NCBI GenBank assembly: GCA_002423205.1
Contig: DIUZ01000002.1
Coordinates: 124,001 to 188,000, forward strand
Length of the DNA: 64,000 nucleotides
Reading direction: 5' to 3'
Source of the DNA: Micavibrio sp. UBA6145
GTDB lineage: Bacteria; Pseudomonadota; Alphaproteobacteria; Micavibrionales; UBA1664
Shown: in pieces, positions 9,484 to 17,895 of the stretch
Numbering within the stretch: position 1 is the stretch's first letter
Layout of the letters: each line of letters opens with the position of its first letter
Translations under genes and position numbers: made by a program
Notes under the pieces: generated by a model
The model's input: the letters and a program-made list of their open reading frames with translations, nothing else
What the model was told of the DNA's origin: nothing
Databases searched by the model: none

Positions 9484-9899
9484 CGGTCTTTTTTGGATTT
9501 CTGTCTGGATTTGGCGGCAAGGAAGTGGATGGCATCCACATGGTCCTGGCTGGCGGCCTTGCGCGCGGGCATCGGGGCCGCGCTTTCATGGCCGAACTTG
9601 GCCGCGTGTTCGGATACGAAACTGCGCAGCATCTCCTTGCCGAACGAACCTTCTTTTTTGACGGTCTTGGCACCCTTTTTAGCCCGGGGTGCAGGGGCGT
9701 CTTCACCGCGCAGGGCCCGGTCGACCGCCCGGTCGACGGCATAGGCAACGATTCCGTTCCAGTGCGGACGGGTCAGCTCCATCAGAAGCTTCGGGTCCTC
9801 GTAGAACCATGCCTGGATCTGGCGGCGCGCCTTGGCGGCGTTCCCCCCGGCGAGGCGCAAAGCCTCGGAAACCTTGTGGTCAGCGTAATCGTGCGTCAT
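9480..9899 (-). CDS. Conserved hypothetical protein with basic tail
   Basis: A 139-residue cytoplasmic protein of unknown function. The N-terminal 60 residues form a compact predicted helical domain with the phrase AWFYEDPKLLMELTRPHWNG followed by IVAYAVDRAVDRAL; I recall similar short proteins in other alphaproteobacteria but no function. The rest is lysine-, arginine- and alanine-rich and probably disordered. The frame stays open for 97 codons upstream, but that part looks non-coding and overlaps the divergent kinase-like gene, so the ATG at 9899 was chosen. It is divergent from the pseudokinase operon and overlaps the metallopeptidase stop by four bases. Confidence 0.65.
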   Translation of the reverse strand: MTHDYADHKVSEALRLAGGNAAKARRQIQAWFYEDPKLLMELTRPHWNGIVAYAVDRAVDRALRGEDAPAPRAKKGAKTVKKEGSFGKEMLRSFVSEHAAKFGHESAAPMPARKAASQDHVDAIHFLAAKSRQKSKKDR

Positions 9900-10017
9900 A
9901 TAGTCCCGATTATTACATATTTTTCCGGAAAAAGGAATCAAGCGCAGGACAAGCCATAGTGCGCGGCGGGTTTTTCCCTTACAATTCAAACATAAGGAAG
10001 AACACCAAAGAAATATT

Positions 10018-12132
10018 ATGGCTAAAGACAAGAAAGTCGAAATTCCCGAACCGGCCCCGCCGGCACAGGACGTCACCACCACGGACGTCCCTGGTACCGT
10101 ATACAAATCGACCTTGCCCAAGGGCAGGATGATGTTTGGTGAAGCGATTGAAATCGACACCAACGAACGCATCCCGAAATATTCGAACATGTATGTAAGC
10201 GCCTATCCCGCAAAATCGCTGGGGACTGACGGGCGTGATTTCATCGCCTATGTGTGCGAACCGCAATACACGCCGCGTAACCGCCTGGGGCCTGCTTATG
10301 CGGCCGTCGCCAACCCGTCGTTGCTGCACCTGATCGGTTCGGGCATCGGCAAGATGCCGGACCACGGCATCAACCGTTTTGTATTCATCTACGAAAACGC
10401 GCTGGGCAAACCGATTGTTGAAACCGACCAGTATCTGGCCGTCGGCATGAAAAGCGAACGCGTGATGGAAAAAATCGTCACGCCGATGATTTCCGTCCTC
10501 AAGGACCTGCGCGACCACGACATCGTGCATGGTGCCATTCGTGCCACCAACATGTTTGACGGCGGCAAGGAACATTACGATCACGTGGTTCTGGGTGAGG
10601 GGCTGTCGCTTCCCCCGTCCATGTCCCAGCCGATGATTTACGAACCCGTGGACCGCGCACTGGCGCAACCGACGGGCCGCGGCCTTGGCACCAATCAGGA
10701 TGATCTGTATTCGCTGGGCGTCACTATCGCGATGCTCTTGCGCAGCAAAGACCCGATGAAGGGTAAAACCGACGCCGAAATCATCCAGAACAAGATGCAA
10801 TACGGCACGTATTCCACGCTGCTGGGCTCTGACGAACACATCTCAAGCGCGATGCTGGAACTGCTGCGCGGTCTTCTGCATGACGACCGCAACGCGCGCT
10901 GGACACTGGACGAGGTGCTGACATGGATGGATGGCCGCCGCCTGAGCCCAAAACAATCAGCAAAGAAACTTCGCGCCGCGCGTCCGATGGAATTCAACGG
11001 CAAAACCTATTCGTTTCCGTCCGCACTTGCGCGCGATCTGTTTCAACGCCCGTCCGAAGCCGTACAGCTGATCGAAAGCGGTGACCTGTACCAGTGGATT
11101 AAACGCTCGCTGGACGATGAAATGATGCTTAACCGTTTCGATGCTGCCGTAAGCTCGGCGGAAGAAGCCGGGCGCGGCAATGGTTACTGGGATCGTCTTC
11201 TGTCGCGCATCGTCATCTGCCTCGATCCTGACGGCCCTATCCGTTACAAAAACGTATCGCTGACGGGGGAGGGAATATCAACCGCGTTGGCCGAAGCTTT
11301 CGTTACCAACCAGAACCTTCCGATCTACGCTGAATTGTTTTCAGGCACGCTGTTGTCCTACTGGATGACAACGCTGACTGATCTGAATTACGACATGGCG
11401 GGGTTCGTCACCCGGTTTGAGCCGTCGCGCAACTACATCAAACAACCCGGCCCCGGCTTCGGGCTTGAGCGCGTCCTGTACTACCTCAATCCGGATGTGC
11501 ATTGTCTCTCGCCGGCGGTCAGCCGTTACTACGCCCGTTCGCCCGAAGAATTCCTGAATGCCTGCGAAGAAATGGCCGCCGATCCCGCGCGTCGTCCTGC
11601 CCGCCTGATGGACCGTCATTCCATCGCCTTTCTGTGCGTGAAGGACCGTAAAGTCGCTGAACCCTATCTGTACGACCTGGCATCGAACGAACCGTATCGT
11701 TATGCGCTGGGCACGTTGCAATGTCTGGCGGCGATCCAGAAATATTACCGCATCCCCATGCTCAAAAACCTGACGCAATGGATGTCTGAATTCATCGAAC
11801 CCGTATTCGCGCGTTTCCATGACCGCGACGTGCGCCGTGACCTTCGTAAAAAGGTCAACGAAGTGCGCGACAAGGGCGACCTGAACAAATTGCTGGCCGT
11901 GCTCGATAACGCCGAACTGTTGCGCAGCGATCTCACCAATTTCCGCTATGCCATGCGCCATTACCGCGCATTGGTGGCCGAACGCGAAGACCTGACCATG
12001 CGCGTCAATGACAGCAAGTTTTATGGCCGCCGCGAAGGACGTGAGACAGCTGTAATTGTCGCCGGCCTGATCGCGACCGTCCTGATGGCTGGCATCGTTA
12101 TTCTTTATCTGAACGGCGCGAGGATCCTGTAA
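10018..12132 (+). CDS. Membrane-anchored pseudokinase-like protein
   Basis: A 704-residue protein. Residues about 35-310 align by eye with the protein-kinase fold: a HGAIRATN loop at 171-178 in the place of HRDxKxxN, DDLYSLGVTIAML at 228-240 for subdomain IX, and an ARW segment before the last helix. The catalytic Asp is missing (HRD reads HGA) and the DFG position reads GEG (193-195), so phosphotransfer is unlikely; Asn178 is kept. Residues 320-670 are an unrecognised, helical region. One hydrophobic helix at about 678-700 anchors the C-terminus. The start codon lacks a close strong ribosome-binding site. It is coupled to the next gene by a TAATG junction. Confidence 0.65.
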   Translation: MAKDKKVEIPEPAPPAQDVTTTDVPGTVYKSTLPKGRMMFGEAIEIDTNERIPKYSNMYVSAYPAKSLGTDGRDFIAYVCEPQYTPRNRLGPAYAAVANPSLLHLIGSGIGKMPDHGINRFVFIYENALGKPIVETDQYLAVGMKSERVMEKIVTPMISVLKDLRDHDIVHGAIRATNMFDGGKEHYDHVVLGEGLSLPPSMSQPMIYEPVDRALAQPTGRGLGTNQDDLYSLGVTIAMLLRSKDPMKGKTDAEIIQNKMQYGTYSTLLGSDEHISSAMLELLRGLLHDDRNARWTLDEVLTWMDGRRLSPKQSAKKLRAARPMEFNGKTYSFPSALARDLFQRPSEAVQLIESGDLYQWIKRSLDDEMMLNRFDAAVSSAEEAGRGNGYWDRLLSRIVICLDPDGPIRYKNVSLTGEGISTALAEAFVTNQNLPIYAELFSGTLLSYWMTTLTDLNYDMAGFVTRFEPSRNYIKQPGPGFGLERVLYYLNPDVHCLSPAVSRYYARSPEEFLNACEEMAADPARRPARLMDRHSIAFLCVKDRKVAEPYLYDLASNEPYRYALGTLQCLAAIQKYYRIPMLKNLTQWMSEFIEPVFARFHDRDVRRDLRKKVNEVRDKGDLNKLLAVLDNAELLRSDLTNFRYAMRHYRALVAEREDLTMRVNDSKFYGRREGRETAVIVAGLIATVLMAGIVILYLNGARIL

Positions 12133-12602
12133 TGGGTAAGATGCAGAAACAATTCCTGACGCTGGTGATCCTTGGCAGCGGTTTTGCCTTCATGGCGTCA
12201 ACCGTCATCCTGTTCGCCGGTCTGATGCCGACCATTGCCGCCAACCTGATCGATAAGTCACGCCAGAAAAGCAAGGCGATCTGCGTCGGTGTCATGAACT
12301 TTGCCGGATGCCTGCCGTTCCTTTTGGAATTGTGGCTTGGCCCCGCGCCCAATTCGGTGGAGGCCGCAACCGCCATCATCATGCAGCCGAAGACCATGGT
12401 TATCATCTACGTGATTGCCGCCTGCGGTTATGCCGTTGAACGCGCTGTCACCGGCATGGTGGCACAGGTGATGCAGCAACGTGCGCGGGCCCGCCTGCGC
12501 GCCATTGATGCCCAGCTGGCCGAACTGGTCAGCCGCTGGGACGAGTATGTCGACGGCTCGCAACCGCTGGACGATTTCGGTTTTCCTGAAAGACGTGATT
12601 AA
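12132..12602 (+). CDS. Small membrane protein, partner of the pseudokinase
   Basis: A 156-residue protein of unknown function. Hydrophobic segments lie at about residues 8-38, 50-72 and 86-108, followed by a charged C-terminal region (QQRARARLRAIDAQLAELVS) that is probably a cytoplasmic coiled helix. Its ATG overlaps the pseudokinase stop by one base (TAATG), so the two are almost certainly co-translated. It may be the membrane effector or anchor that the kinase-like protein controls; this is inference from position only. It ends four bases before the convergent, broken patatin gene, with no terminator between. Confidence 0.65.
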   Translation: MGKMQKQFLTLVILGSGFAFMASTVILFAGLMPTIAANLIDKSRQKSKAICVGVMNFAGCLPFLLELWLGPAPNSVEAATAIIMQPKTMVIIYVIAACGYAVERAVTGMVAQVMQQRARARLRAIDAQLAELVSRWDEYVDGSQPLDDFGFPERRD

Positions 12603-12605
12603 GTT

Positions 12606-13996
12606 TTAAGCGACCGCGGGTAAAATCTGCGGCTGTGTGCGTGCGGCGGCCTTGCGCATATGCGGCCACGCAATGTCCTTGCGGTGCTTTTGGGAATGAT
12701 CCGTGTAAACACCCTGTCCATTGGCATCTGTAACCATCAACTGGTTCAGTACCGGCCATGGGTCTTCTTTGCCAATCCGGTCGGCTGCGCGGCGTAAATG
12801 CGTGTGCTCAGCCTGGTCTATCGACCCTTGCGCGAAGCGCGTGGTGGCAATTTCGTGCAATGTGCCGGCCAGCTTGGCCGTGTTATCGGCGACATTCAGC
12901 GCCGCCACATAAAATACCTTGTGCAGATTGGCCGGCGTGCAGTCCATCGGGTTGGACGATGGAAATTTATGGATCTCATCCGTGCCGGGGCGCGGGATGA
13001 TCGATCGGTTAAAAGATGTGATGGCCGGGCTGCCCGTGACGGCCATGGTTTGCGGATCATAATGGCGTTCCATGTCGCGGCGGTCCTGTTCCTGCGCGCT
13101 GCGCTTTGTTGCGTGCAGGCTGCTGTATTCATTGGGGCTGACGGCGGCCATAAATCCGGCGCGTTGCTGTCTGGCATGGTCATACGGCATGTCTGAAAGG
13201 TCGCCTGTACCAAAAAACAGCGTCCGTACCACGGCGTTATCGGTGGAGGCCAGCGTTCGCGCACCGCCAAGCGTATGACGCGCAATTGACCCGAAAGCGG
13301 ATTTTATGCTTTCCACAGCCGACCCCCTGATGGCGGCGTGCAAAGCCCTTTGACGCGCTTTGAGCGCGGCATCCAGCTCCTTGTGAATTTGCCCGGCCGA
13401 AACAATGGCCCCGTTATCGCGGTAATGCGATCCGTTGAGAAGATGGGGTTCAAACACGCCGGGAATCGACGTGGTCGCCATGGCGCCGTCCATAAGCGGC
13501 GTGCTGCCGTTGACCAGCGGAATTTTCAGCGCACTGACGTCGAACAGGTCGCCATGCAGGCAACCCAGAAGTTCATCGCGCTTTTTGGTCATGTTATGCG
13601 CGCTCACCAGAAGTGAAATCGGCAATTCACCCATGGTACGTTCGCCGAAATGCATCTCCAGCATCCTGCGCAGGATGGCGTGATTGTAATGATCGACCAG
13701 AAAGTTCCTGCCCAGGCTTCTATTAATGATCTGGTTGCGGACCAGATTGCTGGACGGTCTATCATATCCATGGAACAGGCATAGGTGCTGTACATCAGGC
13801 GCGCGGCCGGCGCATCGGCAGCAAGCGATTCAGCGTTGAGCCCGCCCATGGATGAACCGCTCAGGACATCAACAAGGGACCGGAAGGGGCGCTGGATTTT
13901 AGCTTCGATATAAGCCGCGTAAAAAGAGCCCAGCAGGCCCCAGGGACCACCGCTGTCGAAATACGCGTTATAGGCGACATATGTGCCACGGCTCAT
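12606..13996 (-). pseudogene. Patatin-like phospholipase, frameshifted
   Basis: Two overlapping frames make one patatin-like protein. The first (ATG at 13996) holds a modified oxyanion loop SGGPWG (15-20) and a good nucleophile elbow GSSMG (47-51). Around 13760-13830 the homologous frame changes: the second frame continues HGYDRPSSN, then RSLGRNFLVDHYNHAIL and LPISLLVSAHNM, as expected after the elbow. The catalytic Asp region reads YRDNGAI, against the usual DGG/DGA. The long tail reaches 12606 and is unrecognised. A single-base indel explains the break; a sequencing error, a true pseudogene or programmed frameshifting cannot be separated here. It sits 62 bases downstream of an intact paralogue. 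Confidence 0.65.
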
Positions 13997-14058
13997 GCAC
14001 CCCTATAGTCCGCGAGATTCGGGTTCCATTACAACCGGCAGCGCAGCAAAGTGAAGGT

Positions 14059-15255
14059 TTAACGGCGCTCGTCGCCAAGGACCCCACCCGTCAGGGCATG
14101 GACCGTGCGCTTGAGGGTCTTCATGAAATCGTTCTGCTGGGTGTGCTTGCGGTCGCGGTTGGACACAAGGATATGGCACAGCTCATCGAACTGGGTTTTG
14201 TTGTCTTCCAGGATGATATGCGCAAAACGTTCCAGCCGGGCCATATTTTCAGGCGTGGCATCGTCAATATCGACGGACGGCAGGGATTCGCCCGGAATGG
14301 GCACCAGCATGGACCGGTTGAACATGAACAGGTCGCGGCCCAGTTCCTTGCCGAAAGATTCCATCATCGCGCTTTCGGAGGCATGGAAGAAAATATTGAT
14401 CAGCGGCAAATCGTTGGCCGGGTCAACGACTCCCAGCGCGCCAAACCGGTTCCATTCGTCCTTATGAATGGGGCGGTTGGTAATGCCGGTACCAAGACAG
14501 ACCATGATCGGCTGGTAATCTTCCGGCACGTGCGGCTTGATCGCGCCCTGATACGAAATACACGGGTTATCAAAGATCGACCCGTCAATCGCGTGCACGG
14601 TGCGCCATGTGCCGTTATTCGGGTCATAGGCGGAAAAATCATGACACGGGAAATATGTGGGCGCGGCGGCCGATGCCATCACCGCGTCGTACAGCGTCAC
14701 GTCCAGCGGCTTGGCCGTTGTGGGGTTGTAGGCAGGCGATTTGATATTTTTAAGCCACATGGCAGAGCCGCCCACGCGTCCCTCGCGGTCTTCACCGCCA
14801 AGGGAATAACAGGGGATGACCAGCGATGTAACGGAATCGCCCAGCTTGGCATCCCCGTAAAGCGCATACAGCGCCTTGGCCAGATGGCGTGCGCTGTAAT
14901 GGCCATGGCGCATCATCTGCGAGAGTTTGGTGATTTTGACGGTACGGTTGTTGAAGTCATGCAGCAATCCGCGGAATTCACGGAAGCGGTCATACGGGAA
15001 GATCGATGCGCCTTCGCGTTCGTAAAACCGGATCATGTGCTTGGCCTTGTATTGCGGCTCAAACGGGCGGCGGCGGTGCGGACGGGTCAGGGCGGCATTC
15101 AGGATGGAACCCGTGGACGGGCCGGTGAAAAGATCAACCATTTCGGCCATGCCAAGGCCTGTGCGGCTTTCGATAGCCGCCATGATGTGCGCCGGGACTA
15201 ACCCGCGCATGCCCCCGCCATAGGTGAAAAGAGCGATGAAGGTATTCGTGCTCAC
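14059..15255 (-). CDS. Patatin-like phospholipase
   Basis: A 398-residue protein with the full patatin signature: oxyanion loop GGGMRG (13-18), nucleophile elbow GPSTG (45-49, Ser47) and catalytic Asp224 in IDGS. Patatins use a Ser-Asp dyad to release fatty acids from phospholipids or other acyl esters; some are exported as toxins. There is no signal peptide. The start codon is GTG at 15255. A C-terminal region after about residue 330 is charged and unrecognised. It is followed by a frameshifted paralogue in the same direction. Whether it acts on the cell's own membranes, stored lipid or another organism is unknown. Confidence 0.85.
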   Translation of the reverse strand: MSTNTFIALFTYGGGMRGLVPAHIMAAIESRTGLGMAEMVDLFTGPSTGSILNAALTRPHRRRPFEPQYKAKHMIRFYEREGASIFPYDRFREFRGLLHDFNNRTVKITKLSQMMRHGHYSARHLAKALYALYGDAKLGDSVTSLVIPCYSLGGEDREGRVGGSAMWLKNIKSPAYNPTTAKPLDVTLYDAVMASAAAPTYFPCHDFSAYDPNNGTWRTVHAIDGSIFDNPCISYQGAIKPHVPEDYQPIMVCLGTGITNRPIHKDEWNRFGALGVVDPANDLPLINIFFHASESAMMESFGKELGRDLFMFNRSMLVPIPGESLPSVDIDDATPENMARLERFAHIILEDNKTQFDELCHILVSNRDRKHTQQNDFMKTLKRTVHALTGGVLGDERR

Positions 15256-15336
15256 GCCACTATTCTACAGTTTTTGCGAGTGTTTGTAAGGGTTTGTCAT
15301 TGGTGCCGCGCAGCAGCGTTTAACCCTTTGTAAAGG

Positions 15337-16206
15337 TCACGCCGATTGCAGGCGCTTCCAAAGGTTTTCGCAATCCGCAGACATGCCCGCATTGCGGCGG
15401 ATGATCAGGATTTCAAGGTCAAGGCGGTAGCGCTTGGGCAGGGCCGGGACCAGGAATTCCGCGGCCAGATCATCCTCGATCAAAGACTCCGGCAGAAACG
15501 CGATGCCGAAACCGGCAACCGCCATGGCGCGTAAAACTTCTGATGACGGGCTTTCAAACACCGTATCCATCTGGCGGCGGTGATGGGGCAGATCGTGGAT
15601 CATGCCTTCAACGCAGCGGCCAAGGAACGACCCCGGTGCATACGCAAGCAGCCCTGCCTGCGTGCCGATCAGGCGCTTGGCCATAACGGGAATCATCTGG
15701 TCGGTGCCAAGGCGGATGGATTGCAGGCCCGATACATCACCGAACGGCACCATGTTGGCCGATGTGTGGACCATCGCGAAATCCGCAAGCCCGTCGCGCA
15801 GATCCGATACGCATTGTTCAATACGCTGGCCCGTCAGACGCACGGTTAAATCAGGCTGCGCACGCGTGCAGTCTTTCCACCACATGGGAAAAAAGCTGAT
15901 GGCAAGCGTGTGCGAGATGACAATACGTACCGGGTTTTGCAGGGCGGACGACGCGCTGCGCGTGTCTTCGACGGCCTTGGCGACGGACCGGCTGATCTGT
16001 TCGGCGTGGACCATGAATCGTTCGCCCGCAGGCGTAAGATCGACAGGCGTAACCGTACGATCGAACAAGGGCGCACCCACGCGTTCCTCGATCGCCATGA
16101 TGCGGCGGGAGAAGGCAGGCTGCGTGATATGGCGCAAATCCGCCGCGCGGCGGAAGGATCCGGTACGGGCAAGGGCCAGGAAATCTTCAATTTCAGTCAA
16201 TTCCAT
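15337..16206 (-). CDS. LysR-family transcriptional regulator
   Basis: A 289-residue regulator of normal LysR length. The N-terminal helix-turn-helix reads FLALARTGSFRRAADLRHITQPAFSRRI (shown in two parts: SFRRAADLRHITQPA, then FSRRIMAIE), and the rest is a periplasmic-binding-protein-like co-inducer domain. It is transcribed divergently from the orphan gene at 16356. A perfect T-N11-A palindrome lies between them, 43 bases upstream of this start, so the protein probably controls itself and that neighbour. The effector cannot be read from sequence. Confidence 0.88.
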   Translation of the reverse strand: MELTEIEDFLALARTGSFRRAADLRHITQPAFSRRIMAIEERVGAPLFDRTVTPVDLTPAGERFMVHAEQISRSVAKAVEDTRSASSALQNPVRIVISHTLAISFFPMWWKDCTRAQPDLTVRLTGQRIEQCVSDLRDGLADFAMVHTSANMVPFGDVSGLQSIRLGTDQMIPVMAKRLIGTQAGLLAYAPGSFLGRCVEGMIHDLPHHRRQMDTVFESPSSEVLRAMAVAGFGIAFLPESLIEDDLAAEFLVPALPKRYRLDLEILIIRRNAGMSADCENLWKRLQSA

Positions 16207-16248
16207 GACCTGAATTTACCAAGGCATTCCGTGGCTTTCAAGTTTATA

Positions 16249-16263
16249 ATGCAAAATTTGCAT
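16249..16263. promoter_or_regulatory. LysR-type operator palindrome
   Basis: ATGCAAAATTTGCAT is an exact inverted repeat of seven bases about one central base and contains the T-N11-A core of LysR binding sites (T16250 to A16262). It lies in the divergent gap between the LysR gene (start 16206) and the orphan gene (start 16356), 93 bases upstream of the latter. Confidence 0.6.
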
Positions 16264-16355
16264 TGCACATAGAAACAAAGAATTATCGGAAACGACCCGT
16301 CTTCAGGCAATCTGCCTCTCAAGCAAAAACAATTCGTAATAGAGGCGACTACCCC

Positions 16356-16736
16356 ATGAGCAACGCACCCCAGTTTGTCACTGCCCGCCCGTTTGAAGCC
16401 GGCGATCTTTGCCGCCTCGTGGCCTGGGCCGGTATCGCGACGCCTGAGTTTCTCAGCAACCAGGACAAAATCGGTTCGTCCGAGCGTTTTATTGAACGCG
16501 CCTCTGATGAATACACCGCCGTCTGCTACAGCAACGACAGCGATTGCCGCACGTCCGGCCGCCTTGTTGTCGGACCCATTGCCGCTCTGCGCCAGACCTT
16601 CGGCCAGCGCGCTGAAGTGGTTTACGTTGATCCCTCGATGCGCGAAGACGCCGTACTGGCCCGCGACATTGAAAGACTGATTTCATCTTCGTCACAGCTT
16701 CGTGGTTCTGCCCCCAGACTCGTCGCTGTGGCGTAA
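16356..16736 (+). CDS. Hypothetical protein under a divergent LysR regulator
   Basis: A 126-residue soluble protein that I do not recognise. The frame is open from 16263, but the ATG at 16356 is preceded by AGAGGCG at a suitable distance and gives a natural start (MSNAPQFVTARPFE). The composition is ordinary with three cysteines (residues near 19, 66 and 72 by eye) and a Ser-rich end. No signal peptide or membrane helix is seen. Its likely regulation by the divergent LysR protein, through the palindrome at 16249-16263, is the only clue to its role. Several stem-loops follow the stop. Confidence 0.6.
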   Translation: MSNAPQFVTARPFEAGDLCRLVAWAGIATPEFLSNQDKIGSSERFIERASDEYTAVCYSNDSDCRTSGRLVVGPIAALRQTFGQRAEVVYVDPSMREDAVLARDIERLISSSSQLRGSAPRLVAVA

Positions 16737-16762
16737 TAAAAAAGGGCCCCAAAAGAGGGCCC
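16734..16762 (-). terminator. Rho-independent terminator, leftward
   Basis: Two GGGCCC arms (16744-16749 and 16757-16762) can pair across a seven-base loop. Read leftward the stem is followed by seven T residues, so it would end transcripts of the LysR gene at 16962-17858. Confidence 0.6.
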
Positions 16763-16771
16763 AAAAAGAAA

Positions 16772-16845
16772 CCGGACCTTTCGGTCCGGCGAGTTGAACA
16801 GGGAGGTTTCACGTCTAGAGACGTAAAGCCGACAACGAGGTCGGC
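16772..16845. other. Cluster of three further stem-loops
   Basis: In the gap between two convergent genes lie CCGGACC-TTTC-GGTCCGG (16772-16789), ACGTCT-AG-AGACGT (about 16811-16824) and GCCGAC-AACGAG-GTCGGC (about 16828-16845). With the GGGCCC hairpin this makes four in about 100 bases. None except the first in the row has a T-run. They may be the 3' end structure of the 16356 gene or a small RNA; the rest of the gap to 16961 is A/T-rich and holds nothing I can name. Confidence 0.4.
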
Positions 16846-16961
16846 GAGGACTGTTTACTGCTTCGCCCACGCCCGCACCACTAAATAATCTGCCAAAAAC
16901 AACACGCCAGATATGCATAAACTGCATGGCTTAGATTATTTAATATTATCAATAATTTAGA

Positions 16962-17858
16962 TTAAAGGGCGTCGCCGCCGACTTCCTGCATCATAAAGTC
17001 ACGGAACACTTGTATGCGGGTGGAATTGCGCCGTTCCTGCGGGTAAACGAAGAAAATCGGCACTTCCGGGGCTGGATACTGGTCCAGGATGATTTCCATG
17101 TTCGGGTGGTTCACCACCATGAAATCAGGCAGGCACGCAATGCCCGCACCCTGTTCGACCGTCGCCAGAATCGCTTCCATCGAATTCATCAGCATCACAT
17201 TCGATGCGCTCTCCTTGTCGACATTCGCGATCTGGAAGATCCAGTCGGTATGCGCATGCGGTACCGCAACGCCAGCCGGGTATCCCACCAGCCAGTGCTT
17301 TTTCAGATCTGCCGCCGTCTTGGGCGCGGGGTGGTCTTTTAAATACGAGCGCGCCGCGCACAGGTGGAATTTGATATGCGCCAGTTTGCGCTTGATCAGA
17401 TCCGGTTGGTCGGGTTCGTACAAACGCACGGCGGCGTCGGCTTCGCGCATGCCAAGGTTCAGGATGCGGTCATCTAATATAAGGGTGATGCGCATCTTCG
17501 GATATTTGCGGCGAAACGCATCGATACGCGGCGCAAGCCAGCTGGAACCGATGAAGGTCGGTACGGTGATTTTGATCGGGCCTTCCGGCGCGGATTTGGT
17601 ATCGGAAATGCGCCCCTCAAGCAGGGCCAGTTTCTCGTACACATCCTTGGTCGCCTTGAGCAGCAGGTCGCCCTGTTCCGTCAAAAGCAGGCCCCGCGCA
17701 TGGCGATGGAAAAGCGGGACGCTTAAGGATTCTTCAAGCGCGCTGATCTGGCGGCTGATGGCGGATTGCGAAAGATTAAGGGCTTCACACGCGCGGGTAA
17801 AACTGCCGGCTTCGGCAACGGCGTGGAAAATACGGAGCTTGTCCCAGTTCAGATTCAA
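16962..17858 (-). CDS. LysR-family transcriptional regulator
   Basis: A 298-residue LysR protein. The helix-turn-helix is plain (SFTRACEALNLSQSAISRQI), followed by the dimerisation helix and a two-lobed effector domain (about 95-295). No ATG is available at the expected position; the start appears to be TTG at 17858, preceded by AAGGG at about nine bases. It is not divergent from any gene but lies downstream of the D,D-carboxypeptidase gene, 37 bases away and in the same direction, so it may be read from that transcript. A terminator follows at 16734-16762. Confidence 0.87.
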   Translation of the reverse strand: MNLNWDKLRIFHAVAEAGSFTRACEALNLSQSAISRQISALEESLSVPLFHRHARGLLLTEQGDLLLKATKDVYEKLALLEGRISDTKSAPEGPIKITVPTFIGSSWLAPRIDAFRRKYPKMRITLILDDRILNLGMREADAAVRLYEPDQPDLIKRKLAHIKFHLCAARSYLKDHPAPKTAADLKKHWLVGYPAGVAVPHAHTDWIFQIANVDKESASNVMLMNSMEAILATVEQGAGIACLPDFMVVNHPNMEIILDQYPAPEVPIFFVYPQERRNSTRIQVFRDFMMQEVGGDAL

Positions 17859-17895
17859 AATTTAGGCCCTTGGGTCTGGAATTGGGGCCACATTG

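Noticed and set aside
9899..10190. N-terminal extension of the 9480-9899 gene
   Set aside because: The extra 97 codons would be antisense to the pseudokinase start and show no natural protein features; a good ATG exists at 9899.
13981..15201. 406-codon plus-strand open frame opposite the intact patatin gene
   Set aside because: The minus strand has all three patatin motifs; the plus frame has none.
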